In this document: positions 50,504 to 60,996 of the stretch, in pieces
Layout: every line of letters begins with the position of its first letter
How positions within the stretch are numbered: position 1 is the first letter of the stretch
Source: Skeletonema tropicum
Lineage: Eukaryota; Bacillariophyta; Thalassiosirophyceae; Thalassiosirales; Thalassiosiraceae
Length of the DNA: 64,000 nucleotides
Assembly: GCA_037178625.1 (NCBI GenBank)
Contig: CM074136.1
Location: 1,674,001 to 1,738,000 of the forward strand
Direction: 5' to 3'
Translations under genes and position numbers: made by a program
The notes under the pieces: generated by a model
Told to the model about the DNA's origin: nothing
Databases searched by the model: none
What the model saw: only the letters and a program-made list of their open reading frames with translations

Positions 50504-53319
50504 CTACTTCGTATAAATCTTCTTCTTTTCGATTGTTTTCACCAAAAGTTTGCCTCCCCCTTTCACACTGCCATCGTCCAAGTCGTAGTAGCAGCAACGC
50601 CTCGCAGAACCAGGAGACGCGAAGTTACCATCATCTGCAATTTAATGGGATGAGGTTTGCGGTAAGGTTAGGTTGCGGTAAAATTAGATTTGTGTAGGCA
50701 ACAGCAGAACGTAAAACACACACAGCAAACGATCAAAAAGAGGGCATAGAACTTACTATCTCCAATAATTTCTTTCACTTCCGCCACGCATCTATACCCT
50801 CGATGGTAAATCCCACCAAGAACATAGTGATAAAACTTGTATCCTACAGGAAATGGTACCTCGGAGACATCATTGCTACCGCCGCTGCAATTGGCATGTA
50901 TTGTCTCGGGTAAAGAGATAGGTTGCGCAGAAGAATCTCCCGCCTGACGAGAGGTGCTACTCGCAGTGAAAAGATCATGTTTCAGCTTGCGACGGGAATT
51001 ACGTGCCGGTAGCTTTTTCGCCAATGCATTTTCCTCCACTTGCACAGCATCTCCTGAGTCATACTCTACCCAAACATAGCCTGCGCGGAGAGGAGTGCCA
51101 TCGGTGTAACCTTCCAACTCATACACTGGGAAGTTTCCGTACCAGTACGGTGAATGATTCTTCCTCTTCTTGCCTCTCCGACGGCGAGGTGTTGCAGAAG
51201 GCAATTCCTGAACATTTCTCGGCGAAGAAGCAGTAGCTTCTTGCAAGCGACGAGGAGCTGCAGCACCGACAGGATCTTCGGCACTGTCTCGGTGATGGAT
51301 GACATTAAAATCTGGCGGAGAGGCAAATTCGGCTTCTTCATCATGTGCCGGCTCTTCAACAGAGTTCCTCACTACTCCGAGGAAGGGGGCAGTATCAGGA
51401 GGGGCAGTGGCGATGGCCGAATCACCAGTTTTTTCTTCAGCGACAGTAACAATTGCACCGTGAGCTTCTTGATCTTGACGTCGATGGATAACAACATTCG
51501 TCACTGGAGGAGTGGCTGCAACTTCGTTCAAGGTGGGAGCGATGAAACCTGGCACTTGGGTCGATCCTTCCTCAGCTTTCGTCGCCTCATCAAAAGAATT
51601 GTCAACTACTCGAGGACGACTTTCTGCCACAGTTACTGCGACACTCTCTTCGGGAGGTGGTTGAGAAAGCTCTTCTGGACTATCGGTGTCAGTGGATCCC
51701 TCGACGGTTCTGGACAAGATCCCTCCGTTGCCCTGAGCCTCAACACCAGTGGGAGACTCGAGGGAACCTTTATCAGAAGCATCCTGAGCCGCAGGTGCAG
51801 CAACTGTCGGAGCAGATTCTTCAGGGGGTGAATGGGCCACAGACTCCCGTGGATCTGCTGTCGCAGCATTCTCTACAGAGGTAGGCTTGCGGGGTGACCG
51901 ACGGGGCGGCCCATCCGATGTATTCTTTCTCTTCTTCTCCCTCCGTTTCTTCGAAGTAACACTGGAAGTGCCAGCGGTTCTGGACAAGATCCCTCCGTTG
52001 CCTTGAGCCTCAATGCCAGTGGAAGACTGAAGACCAAGGCTCTTCAAGCGTTCATTATTTCTCGCAATATTATCTAGGCGTTGTTGTTCATATGATGAGA
52101 GGGAAACTTCATCGGAAGCATCCGGAGCCGCAGGTGCAGCAGCTGTAGGAGCAGATTCTTCAGGGGGTGAATGGGCTACAAACTCTCGTGGATCCGCTGT
52201 AGCAGTATTCTCTGCAGAAGTAGGCTTAGCGGCTGGTTTCCTTTGATCAACAGGGACCTTGCATTTTTCCCACCATTCCTCCATTTCTCGTTCGTAGCGT
52301 TCCTTGTCTAGCTTGTAGACACCGCCGTAACGTTCCTCCCTCTCTTTCTCGTCCATTTCCTTCCATGACAATGAAGCAACTCGAAACAAGTCTTTTTGTG
52401 AGTCAGAATCTTTCAATCTCAACCGTTCATCCCTAACATGAATATTGTAATAACTCCAATTCTTTCTGGGCTTGCCAGCTTTTTTCTCTTCTTTGACCTT
52501 CTCCCTTCTCGCCTCCTTTTTTGTTTCCTTCTTGATTGCCTTCAAGGTAATTTTCCTTTCTTCATCTACTGCTGCTTGGATAGTTTCCCTAACTTTCCTA
52601 CTTAACTCCGTTATCTCCTCTTCCCTCTTCAACGACAACTCCATCAACTCCTCCTCCCTCTTCCTATTTAACTCAACCAACTCTTCCTCCCTCTCCTTCG
52701 ACTCCTCCTCCCTCTTCTTAAACTCTTCTCTCATCTTCTCCACCTCGGATAGCGTTTTCTGTGCCGTTTCGTCGGATTTTTGCGCTCGTTCGTCAGATTT
52801 GTGCAACTGAAGAACTACGGCCTTCATTTGAGCTCGAGTTTCTGCTTGTGCAGCCTGATGCTCTTTGGCCAATTGTGCTTGGGCCATCATTGTCACATGA
52901 TGGTCTTTGGCCAATTGTGCTTGGGCCATCATTGTCATGTGGATTTGATCATAAACCTTTGATCGCTCTTCTTGTTCACGGAACAGCACATCTAGAATGG
53001 AAGAATGAGAAGAATTGTTGACAACAGGCTGGGGGAGCTGCGTAAATTCTGGGGCAGCAGCAGCCTGACGAGCTTGGGCAGAGACAGTATCACGTGAGGT
53101 GCTGATAGCAAAACGCTGCTCTTCCTCACTATCCTGCAAGTTCTCTTGGGAGGGTGAAACATCATCATGTTCAGTTTGCTGCTCGCGTGGCGAAGTTGTA
53201 CCATCGTGCACTCTGTTGCCTCTGTTAGTACTACTCATCTGCATTGTCTGGCTACTTTCAGCGGTAGCAACGCCAGCAGATACGTCTTTTTCCTCTATCA
53301 GACCCAAAGTAGGCGCCAT
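50504..53319 (-). CDS. HMG-box and coiled-coil nuclear protein with a Tudor-like module
   Basis: 897 residues from ATG at 53319. The exons are 53319..50757 and 50634..50504. The intron 50635..50756 (122 bp, GTAAGT...TTGCAG) replaces an unnatural hydrophobic read-through tail by NDGNFASPGSARRCYYDLDD and a basic end (VKTIEKKKIYTK). A long coiled coil (about 115-280, with KREEE and MMAQAQLAK repeats) precedes an HMG-box-like domain (about 283-351: KPRKNWSYYNIHVRDERLR, LSWKEMDEKEREERYGGV, YEREMEEWW). VSLSSYEQQRLDNIARNN plus LKSLGL follows; a similar motif occurs in some chromatin proteins (WDR76/Cmr1 type, from memory). A duplicated segment starts KPTSAENTATADPREF and KPTSVENAATADPRES. A module YELEGYTD...GYVWVEYDSGD looks Tudor/PWWP-like. 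It probably binds DNA or chromatin. It is divergent from the next gene. Confidence 0.72.
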
Positions 53320-53645
53320 GATTTTGGAAATTCATGTCCCCAACCCACTTGCTGTGCTTTCTGGTTCCAAAATTTCGGCTCAACGGAATGGTTTGGCGCC
53401 TTTAGATTGCCATGCGTTGGAGGATTGATCGTGGCAAAAACAGAATTTCTCCAAAGAGATAGTGTTCAATATCCTCAGGTCCTATGTCCGTCCCTTCCTT
53501 TTGGCGATTCATCACTAATGTCCTGCCCTGGAGCTGCGCCGACGTACTCAACTTATACGGTGTTGTTTGTATCGATCTCTTTTGAAAGCACTGTCCCCTC
53601 TAAGGCATCTTCAAGTTCAGTAAAAAGTCTTGCTTCCTCAAAAAG
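53320..53645. promoter_or_regulatory. Divergent promoter region between the HMG-box gene and the repeat protein gene
   Basis: 326 bases between two outward-facing start codons. No dyad or TATA box stands out. Joint regulation of the two genes is plausible but inferred. Confidence 0.4.
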
Positions 53646-56600
53646 ATGTCAGATGAAAGTAATAAAAAGTGCACGGCAGCAATGTCTACCAAGAGTGTTC
53701 TCTTCAAAAAAATTGACCTCGATTCCGATGATGAGAGACCAAAAAGAGGAGTGAGATCGGTGAAAGCTTCACGCCATGTTGGGCAGAGGACGAAAGAAGT
53801 TGCAAATGAATTTCCGCCTGGCATTGTACAAGTTGTCAGAACAGCACTATTTCAACAGACGGAGACAGTGCTAAGTCCTAATCTTGTACGAAATCTTTGT
53901 GCTCAGAACTTGATGCCTCCAGAAAGTATTGCTCGGGATCTACTGGATGTAATGAAGAACTTTCATTACACAAATCCGAATAAAACTCGCCATGCTCATT
54001 TGTACGCATCTGACCTGGTGAAAAAGTCCGCCCGTCTAGTGAGACGAAATGGCAAGGCAATTTTCGGCCCTTCATCTTGGGACGATGTTGAGGTGCTGTT
54101 ATCTCAGTCAACGGATCGGGCAGTGGCTACCTCTGGTATTCGCTTAACACATGAACTCCAAACGGCAGCTTGTGGGGCGAACTTGCTCTCTCTAATGCTG
54201 AAAACCGAATTGCTTGACTACAACCTGTCGTCGACCGAGTTTGAATTCAACGAGGAATCATTAATAGCCAAGCCAACAGTTGCAGTGATGAAGAAGCAAG
54301 GTTTGCGCGACGTTTTGAAAACAGTTACTAGGCATACAACAAAATGCCTTCTTCGCCATGCAAAGTATTTGTTGGATACCGATGTCTACAGCCAACCTTC
54401 GGGCCATTATTACCATACTGCATGTTGTGCGTCGGAAGCACAGACATGCCTCGATAATCTGGGATCAGTAATATGCTACACTGCTTGGCTTTATTGCGCC
54501 GAGGAAAAAGTCTCCATCGAACATCAAACTCCTGCCTTCGTAATTAGGAATGCATTCTTAGATGAGCTCTCGCTATGTGATGACACTTTGCCGAAAATAA
54601 TGAACAGGAAGAAGAAGAAGATGTTCATCACTAAATTGAAACTTCGCTTCCTTTTATGTATTCGTGAACAATTTGCTTATCCGTTGGAGGAAATGGTGGG
54701 TAGTTTAATTGAACTTGAAGTCGAATTAGATAGGTCTCATGAGAAAGTTGCGAGGCAGGAGAGCGACGAAGAGCCCGAAGTGATCAATGTTGATGGCGGT
54801 AGTGAGGACAAAACCCTACTCGCAAGAAAAAGCATCACACCTGTAATGGTTCAGATGCAAGACGAGCTTGTAGAGGCATATGAGCTCGAGAAGAAGGGTA
54901 GCAGCGTGATATGGGTTGAATATGTAAGTGATGGTAGATGCGAACCTGTATCAAGCGACAGGATTGTTCGAGGGCGCAAACGGAAGCCTACACCAAATCA
55001 CAGAAAACTCAATCCTCGATCCTCAAGTAGACCAACCAACAAAAAACTTCTTTCCCGGGGCAAGTCTTGCCGCTTTCTCACTGGGGATAAGATTACCCCA
55101 CTTGAAAAAAGCATCATTCGAGAAGATTTAAGCCAAATGGAGACTTACGAAAAGGCATGCAAACGATTTTGCATAGAATCATTTATTTCTCGCAAGGCTG
55201 TTGGCTCCATCAGTACACGCCAACTCGCAAGAAATTGCAGTGAACCTATAATGATTCGGAGGCAAAACGAGCTTGTCGAGGCGTATGAGCTCGAGGGAAG
55301 AGATACCAGTTTGTTGAAGTTAAAGCCGTCTTCTCCGTCTGGAGACGATTCTGTCTCAGACGATGCTCTTTCAGCAACGTTGCGTCGTTCAGTCCAGGTG
55401 AAGGTCAAAGTTGGGTATAATTCTGTCTCAGACGATGTTCTTTTCGCCACTTTGCTTCGCACAGTCCAAGCGAAGGTCAAAGTTGGATGTAATTCTGTCT
55501 CAGACTTTAATAGTTCCGAGCCTGTAGGCGAAATTATCAACAACGCGATTGCATCAACATCCGCATTCACTCCAAGCCTCCTCGAAAGGCAGAACTCAAA
55601 AATTGATATACCTGGTGAAGACAATCTGACTCAATACGAAGTGAGAGCGGAAACTGCACGTCCCGAAGCCCCCGCCACTCACAGGTTGCAAGTTCCTACG
55701 ATGTTCGCTGCATCTAAAGATGCCCCCTCAAAACAGTTGACGCCTCAAGAAATCCAGACCTTTTCAACCGATTCTGGTGATCTCGCCAGGCATGAAGTGT
55801 CATGTCCCACCAAGATTCAGATGCTGCAGTCCCTCCAACAAGAGCCGCGAAATGAGTTGCAACACTGTCAGCTTGAGGAAGAGTTCCAGCTGCAAGGGCA
55901 GGAAGAGTTCCAGTTGCAAGGGCTACAACCTACCCAAGAAGTGCAGGTTTCCCGTACCGATCTAGGCCTTGATTTGACTTCGCAGCATGATGGCGCCGAT
56001 GCCTCTCCATACGCATACTATGATGTACATTTGCCGAAGATAATCTTAGAATCTCAAGTCAAGAATGGATTCTGCCAGCTTACCCTTCAGCGAAGCGTTG
56101 ACTCTTCTGATCTTAAGAGTCTTTCTCATTGCAGCATGATATTAACCAGAGAGCTTGATAATCTGCTGCAAATATCGTCGGACGTATGCAACCGCATGAC
56201 AACACACCAAGGCAGCCACTGGAAAGGATCCCATATACTGAAAACTTTGCAGAGCCTACAGATACAAACGAACCAAAACATTGCCGATGTTGAACGTTTG
56301 ATAGATGATTTGCAAAGCCGGATAACATTGGCGCCGGCATTTGCACCACAAGCACACCAATGGCAGCAACCTCAGAATCAAGAGCAGCTACTTGGTACTA
56401 TCCAGGTCGATCCGAATCATTATGAGGGGGCACCGCACCCTCCTCCGATTTCATGGACCCCGAATCATTCTTCTAGGGGAATCGTAACACTAGAGGCACC
56501 GCAGTGGCAGCAACCACAGAATCAAGAGCAGTCACTTGGCACTCCCTTGGTCGATCCAACTCATCATGACGGGACACCATACCCTACTTCGACATCTTGG

Positions 56601-57191
56601 ACCCCAAATCATTCCAGGACGACTGCACCACAAGATGCACATCAATGGCAGCAACCACAGAATCAAGAGCAGTTACTTGGTACTCTCCAGGTCGATCCGA
56701 TTCATTATGAGGGGGCACCACCTCCTTCAACAGCATGGGTCCCAAATCATTCTAGGACAATTGCACCACAAGAGCCACAGCAATGGCAGCAACCACATAA
56801 TCAAGAGCAGCTACTTGGCACTCCCTCGGTCGATCCGACTCATTATGACAGGGCACCATACCCTCCTTCGAAATCTTGGACCCCGTATCATTCTAGGGCA
56901 ATTGCACCACAAGAGCCACGACGATTGCAGCCTATAATCGCAATGAAATCTCAGACAAATGAAATTCTGAAAGTTGAACCTGTGCAGCTCAGAGAGGTCA
57001 ATGCTTCTATGAGTCGTTTCTGCAGCAGCACAGAGCAATTGCAGGCGTGGGACCGTGCAAATGGGTTGTCCGCGTCTCTTTGTATCGCAATGGTAAATAG
57101 CAGCAAATCGAGGAAGCAATTGTCGAAAGTAACTGGTCTGGCGTTAGATGAAACGCGAATGAGGATCGATGATTCTAGGACCACGGGATAG
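53646..57191 (+). CDS. 1181-residue hypothetical protein with 'YELE' modules and C-terminal Gln-rich tandem repeats
   Basis: Single exon, family unknown. The N-terminus is hydrophilic with an acidic start (KKIDLDSDDERPKRGVRSVK). Residues about 60-330 look like a folded helical domain (LVRNLCAQNLMPPESIARDL; HLYASDLVKKSARLVRR; GHYYHTACCASEAQTCLDNL). At about 400-445 comes MQDELVEAYELEKKGSSVIW followed by VEYVSDGR, resembling the YELE...WVEY module of the divergent HMG-box protein. A second, partial copy (NELVEAYELEGRD) is near 538. A 24-residue repeat (SVSDD-x-L-x-AT) follows twice (55349..55492). The C-terminus has four repeats of 46-48 residues (about 905-1095) built on WQQPQNQEQLLGT, VDPxHYEGAP and SWTPNHSR. 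A last conserved-looking piece reads LQAWDRANGLSASLCIAMVN. Possibly a chromatin partner of its neighbour; no function can be assigned. Confidence 0.65.
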   Translation: MSDESNKKCTAAMSTKSVLFKKIDLDSDDERPKRGVRSVKASRHVGQRTKEVANEFPPGIVQVVRTALFQQTETVLSPNLVRNLCAQNLMPPESIARDLLDVMKNFHYTNPNKTRHAHLYASDLVKKSARLVRRNGKAIFGPSSWDDVEVLLSQSTDRAVATSGIRLTHELQTAACGANLLSLMLKTELLDYNLSSTEFEFNEESLIAKPTVAVMKKQGLRDVLKTVTRHTTKCLLRHAKYLLDTDVYSQPSGHYYHTACCASEAQTCLDNLGSVICYTAWLYCAEEKVSIEHQTPAFVIRNAFLDELSLCDDTLPKIMNRKKKKMFITKLKLRFLLCIREQFAYPLEEMVGSLIELEVELDRSHEKVARQESDEEPEVINVDGGSEDKTLLARKSITPVMVQMQDELVEAYELEKKGSSVIWVEYVSDGRCEPVSSDRIVRGRKRKPTPNHRKLNPRSSSRPTNKKLLSRGKSCRFLTGDKITPLEKSIIREDLSQMETYEKACKRFCIESFISRKAVGSISTRQLARNCSEPIMIRRQNELVEAYELEGRDTSLLKLKPSSPSGDDSVSDDALSATLRRSVQVKVKVGYNSVSDDVLFATLLRTVQAKVKVGCNSVSDFNSSEPVGEIINNAIASTSAFTPSLLERQNSKIDIPGEDNLTQYEVRAETARPEAPATHRLQVPTMFAASKDAPSKQLTPQEIQTFSTDSGDLARHEVSCPTKIQMLQSLQQEPRNELQHCQLEEEFQLQGQEEFQLQGLQPTQEVQVSRTDLGLDLTSQHDGADASPYAYYDVHLPKIILESQVKNGFCQLTLQRSVDSSDLKSLSHCSMILTRELDNLLQISSDVCNRMTTHQGSHWKGSHILKTLQSLQIQTNQNIADVERLIDDLQSRITLAPAFAPQAHQWQQPQNQEQLLGTIQVDPNHYEGAPHPPPISWTPNHSSRGIVTLEAPQWQQPQNQEQSLGTPLVDPTHHDGTPYPTSTSWTPNHSRTTAPQDAHQWQQPQNQEQLLGTLQVDPIHYEGAPPPSTAWVPNHSRTIAPQEPQQWQQPHNQEQLLGTPSVDPTHYDRAPYPPSKSWTPYHSRAIAPQEPRRLQPIIAMKSQTNEILKVEPVQLREVNASMSRFCSSTEQLQAWDRANGLSASLCIAMVNSSKSRKQLSKVTGLALDETRMRIDDSRTTG
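55349..55492 (+). repeat. 72-bp tandem duplication in frame
   Basis: TTCTGTCTCAGACGATG recurs at 55349 and 55421 with exactly 72 bases between, and its start again at 55493. It encodes two 24-residue units. The copies differ at about a fifth of positions but keep the frame. Confidence 0.9.
56358..56930 (+). repeat. Four in-frame tandem repeats of 138-144 bp
   Basis: Units start at 56358, 56502, 56643 and 56781 with CAATGGCAGCAACC and AATCAAGAGCAG. Each encodes 46-48 Gln/Pro/His-rich residues. Spacing changes by whole codons, so the frame is kept. Units 1 and 3 (EGAP type) and units 2 and 4 (HYD/HHD type) alternate, which suggests a later doubling of a two-unit block. Confidence 0.92.
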
Positions 57192-57426
57192 TGCCATCGT
57201 TGCCCGAAGGTGGAAGGCCCCCTTCTCATTGATACGGCGTGCCGTCAACTCGATCATCCTCGATCTCGATTGTAACTAAATTAAATGTGTTTCTTTTTGT
57301 GATTTTATTGAAGTGTAGCTGACGAATCGCTTTCTGCTCCCCCTTCCCCAACGCTGTTTCACTTCCTTATTCATCATTCCATCGCTGCAGAAGCCAATAA
57401 TACTAATATTGACAAAGAAATATAAT

Positions 57427-57819
57427 ATGAGCGAGGCTATTTTGGGGTATCAGAATTATATTTCGTTTTCGTCGTCCGCTGAGGCAGAGACATTATTGTT
57501 ACTACTCTTCCCCAATGCGATGACCATTGTGGCACGCAGCAGTTTCGTCTTCTTCATGGGTGTTATTACTCTGACGACGATCAGTGCATTCTATCTCTGT
57601 GGCCGGCGTGACGGTCATGATGTTTGCTGTGCCTGCTGCGGTCTATGCGGTTCTGTTTTCAGTGCCAGAAAAAATCCTTCAACATTCCACCATCAACGCT
57701 CGCTCACATCGCCCTGCCTGCTCAACCATGACAACGACACCACCGTCCCACATCAAACCCCCAGTCTAGGCATTTACCCGTCGTCAGAAGACGTAATAGA
57801 TATAAATGCGCCTCAATGA
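57427..57819 (+). CDS. Small hypothetical membrane protein
   Basis: 130 residues from ATG at 57427. One hydrophobic stretch (SSFVFFMGVITLTTISAFYL) is followed by a Cys cluster (DVCCACCGLCGSVF) that could be palmitoylated, and a hydrophilic tail ending YPSSEDVIDINAP. A YxxP-containing acidic tail after a palmitoylatable Cys cluster would suit a small type I/II membrane adaptor. No homologue is recognised; it may be chance, but the layout is orderly. Confidence 0.4.
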   Translation: MSEAILGYQNYISFSSSAEAETLLLLLFPNAMTIVARSSFVFFMGVITLTTISAFYLCGRRDGHDVCCACCGLCGSVFSARKNPSTFHHQRSLTSPCLLNHDNDTTVPHQTPSLGIYPSSEDVIDINAPQ

Positions 57820-59454
57820 GATGAAGCGTGAAACATTGCAGGCCCAAACGCTGATGTTGACATCTTGCTTTCATGCATGACTTTGGACATCATCTATTGT
57901 TCCACAAACAATCAACTGATGTTATGAGCTGGTCTGCGCCAACACAATAAGACATCTGCAGCCCGATCGGTCAGCAAGAATTAGGAGCATTCATCCAGTT
58001 ATGAGTTCGTTTTTGGCCTGTGGAATTTGTTCTGTATGTTAGGAGCAAAGTTTAATGATGCAAATGATTAGTGAACATAAAAAAACTTAGCTGACTTCAT
58101 TTGAGAGGCATCAATGATGATGATTATTGCAAACGACGTTGAGAATTCCATGCAGCTGCAGAGAAATGCCGAAGTATCTGACTGTCGAGATCAACCGTAA
58201 ATTGTTTCGCTATTTGCCTGAACTTTACTACTCACTCAAACCAAATGGTAGTTTCCGGTGTGATCCGATCTAGAGCATGGCTCAGGTCCAGATCTTGTAC
58301 TCAATTGGATGGGGGCTAACTATCCATTGACAATGGTGGATTCTGTACCAGATTCTTGAGTTAAGGGATCTCGAGGTTGCTTCCCTCGGAGACGAGGAGG
58401 GATTTATTGCGTTCTGCGGACCAACACATCATTCATCAACGTCCTTCAATTTCAAAAGCTATCAGAATGTTGCAGTCTCATCAAAGATATATGCGATTTC
58501 ATTGAGCTATCAGGCTGCGCAGCTGAAGTTGTCAGCGTCATTGGAAAAAAGGACTGTGCATCTGAGTGGTGGCCAAGTCATCAACTTGGGACACATGCGA
58601 TGCAGTTGAGTATGAAACTGTGCAGCTGAAGTTTCCAGTGCTGTTGGAAATTATGGATTGGGCACATGAGTGATGGCTACATCTTTATCGTGGGACCCTC
58701 GATGGAATTCCTGAGGAAGAGGGGGGCACGGAGGGAGGTTTGCATCGACACTGCGGGCTTGGCTCTTTGTCATGATCCAGTTCTTCTTCTCTGGTGTAGA
58801 GTCAAATGTTGTGGGATCATCACCGTCATCTTTTACCACCGCTTACGTTACACTTTCCCTGGTCTTCCCTGGATATTAGTCTTGTCGCTGATGATTGCTG
58901 CATGATTGCTTTCTGCACATGATTGGATTTTATGATTGATTTCTGTACAGAATGAAGTTACAAAGAATGGCTTGAAATGCAGACACTCACTGATCCGATC
59001 ATGCTATTCGAGTAGCTCTTGCCTGACGATAGTTTGGGCTCTGTGCAAATTCCCTGATGAACTGAGAGTCAATGGTTCAGTTGGAGAGAAGATATTTGTG
59101 AATTAAGTATGACGATATTTCGGGAGGGAAAAGAAGTCTCGTCTGCCAACGCTTTATGTACTCTAGCAGCGAGCTGGGCAAATCCACAACACAAAGTGCC
59201 TGACAGCGTTTAGAGAATTTATTGTTAGCAGCAATTTGACTCCTCCTAACATTGGTGATTCCGAACATTCTTTCATGGGTTGTCCTGCCGAACAATCTGG
59301 ATGCTGTCCTAATCTTTCCTATTGGTCCGATCTCTCCAACGCATCATCAAAGACCGTTCAACTTCCGTCGATGCTGTCAGAATTTTGCAGTTCCATTCAA
59401 AGAGACAGAAAACAGGCGTTCACTTTGATGGTCCATAATGCATTTCAATCAATC
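57820..59454. other. Gene-free stretch with a decayed 103-bp tandem duplication
   Basis: No gene is recognised. GCAGCTGAAGTT recurs at about 58519 and 58622. Around both are TGTGCA/CTGTGCA, GTTGGAAA-like and CATGAGTGATGG/CTGAGTGGTGG words, so the region 58510..58680 is two diverged copies. Around 58890-58950 there is a local GATTG-rich low-complexity patch. Confidence 0.45.
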
Positions 59455-60565
59455 ATGGCCCCTACGTTGAAGTGTACGGAGGAATCTAGTCAGCACAGGA
59501 ACCCTCGAGCATTGGAAATGAATTCTTCAAGAAGCAACAGAGAACCTCGCCATAATTCAGTCACCGTCCCTGCCAATGTTCAAACTCAACGCGGAGATGG
59601 TAGTGCCACACCCACAACACATGAGGTCGGTACAGAATTTATGACTGCTGATGTTCAACAGCATGAGAATCAGGCTAATAACCGAAGTTGGTGGTCTCAT
59701 GTTGTGTCTTCAGTTTGGAGAGTGGTTCGTTCCATACAACTTCCACAGATTGCCGATAACCGACCGCAGCAGTACGAAGGCCTTCTGGATCATATCAAGG
59801 CGATGCAGGATCAGCTCTTTGAATTGAAGACAAGGGAGGAGCAATTTAATGCGACAGTTGCAGAGACGGTCCAAGAGGCAATCGGTCAAGCACTCAGAAA
59901 TGAGCTCCCAAAGAGTATCAAAAAGGAATTGAAAAGGAATCAGGTCAAAGAAGAAAGAGCAGCAGGTAAGCCCAGGCAGAAACTGAAGAATCTGTACAAT
60001 GTTCATGTAAGTGAAGAATGCAAGAGATTGAAAGCATCAGGTTTGAGCGAAGCTAAGCTATGGTTTAAAGAAGGAAGCTTCAAAGACTTGGAAGATGATG
60101 TCTGTTGAAGAAAGGTCGAGGCGCTATGGGGGTTTGTTCACTCAAAGCAACGAACGTTTTGAGCGAGAAATGGAAAGTTGGAGAGAGAGCCGCGGGTACC
60201 CTTTTGAAGATAGAAAACCTGCTGCCAAGCCTACACCTGAAGAACTTGCCGCTACTCAAGAACCTCCTCAATCAGCCCCTGAAGAATCTGCTCCTACAGC
60301 TGCTGCATCTGATCCTTCCGATGGAGTTTCCCTTTCATCATATGAGCAATACCGCCTAGATAATATTGCGAGAAATAATCAACACATGAGGAGCCTTGGT
60401 CTTCTGTCTTCTACTGGTGTTGATGCACAGGGGAGAGGATTAGGAGGCTTCTTGTCCAGAAGCGCTGGACCGAAGAAACGAAGGGGGAAGAAGAGAAAGA
60501 ATACATCGGATGCGCCGCCCCGTCGGTCACCCCGCAAGAATCGTCTTGACAACGATTGTTTGTAG
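59455..60565 (+). pseudogene. Frameshifted paralogue of the HMG-box coiled-coil protein
   Basis: Starts MAPTLKCTEESSQHRN (ATG at 59455; compare MAPTL of the 50.5-kb gene). Regions in common order are: coiled coil with ELKTREEQFNATVAE, the basic KKELKRNQVKEERAAGKPRQ, the HMG-like LYNVHVSEECKRLK. After a frame change near 60085 come the RRYGG box, ERFEREMESW, RKPAAKPTPEE, VSLSSYEQYRLDNIARNN, SLGLLSSTGVDAQG and KNTSDAPPRRSPRK, with TAG near 60565. The frame shifts by one base within TTCAAAGACTTGG (about 60081-60090). Apart from this it is open and conserved, so it may be one sequencing error away from a functional 369-residue gene, or a young pseudogene. It lacks the Tudor-like C-terminal module of the long paralogue. 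Confidence 0.7.
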
Positions 60566-60672
60566 TGTCCCGTTGAGTGCTGATTTATTCGGAGTGATGT
60601 TTGCATGCTAGATATGATTGCATGACAGAGGTATAGGGTGGAGTGGATGGAGAATGTGAGTAAAATTTGGTG

Positions 60673-60819
60673 TTAATCTTCCTCTTCATTTCTCTTTTCT
60701 ATCAGTTCTAACTCGTCAATTATCTGGTAATCGCAAAAGGGAACTTCTTTTGAGGACAACCCAAGAGGCCTGGATGTATCGACCATTCTACTTTTTGCTG
60801 TTATCTTTCGTGCCTGTGC
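60673..60819 (-). other. Candidate orphan terminal exon
   Basis: On the - strand an acceptor-like TCTCTCAG ends at 60820. It is followed by 48 codons reading AQARKITAKSRMVDTSRPLG, SSKEVPFCDYQIIDELELIE and KRNEEED, then TAA at 60673. The composition is protein-like. No donor fits in frame before the RCC1-BTB stop at 60997, so it could be an alternative last exon of that gene, part of another gene, or a chance frame. Confidence 0.25.
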
Positions 60820-60996
60820 CTGAGAGAATGAGTCGAGGGACAAGATATGTTAGCTTAAGTAGATAGTAGCACAACCATGGTAAACGTACACAACTGTTCA
60901 AGTAGTCTGTTTGTCTTTACTTATAATTTAAGAATAACACCTAGGTGTGATGTCAGTCAAGATTACATACTAATATTTTACTAAGAGACTACACAT

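Noticed and set aside
50668..50756. Hydrophobic Cys-rich C-terminus (ALFLIVCCVCFTFCCC) of the HMG-box protein
   Set aside because: It is intron read-through after a GTAAGT donor; splicing to 50634 gives a sensible basic tail.
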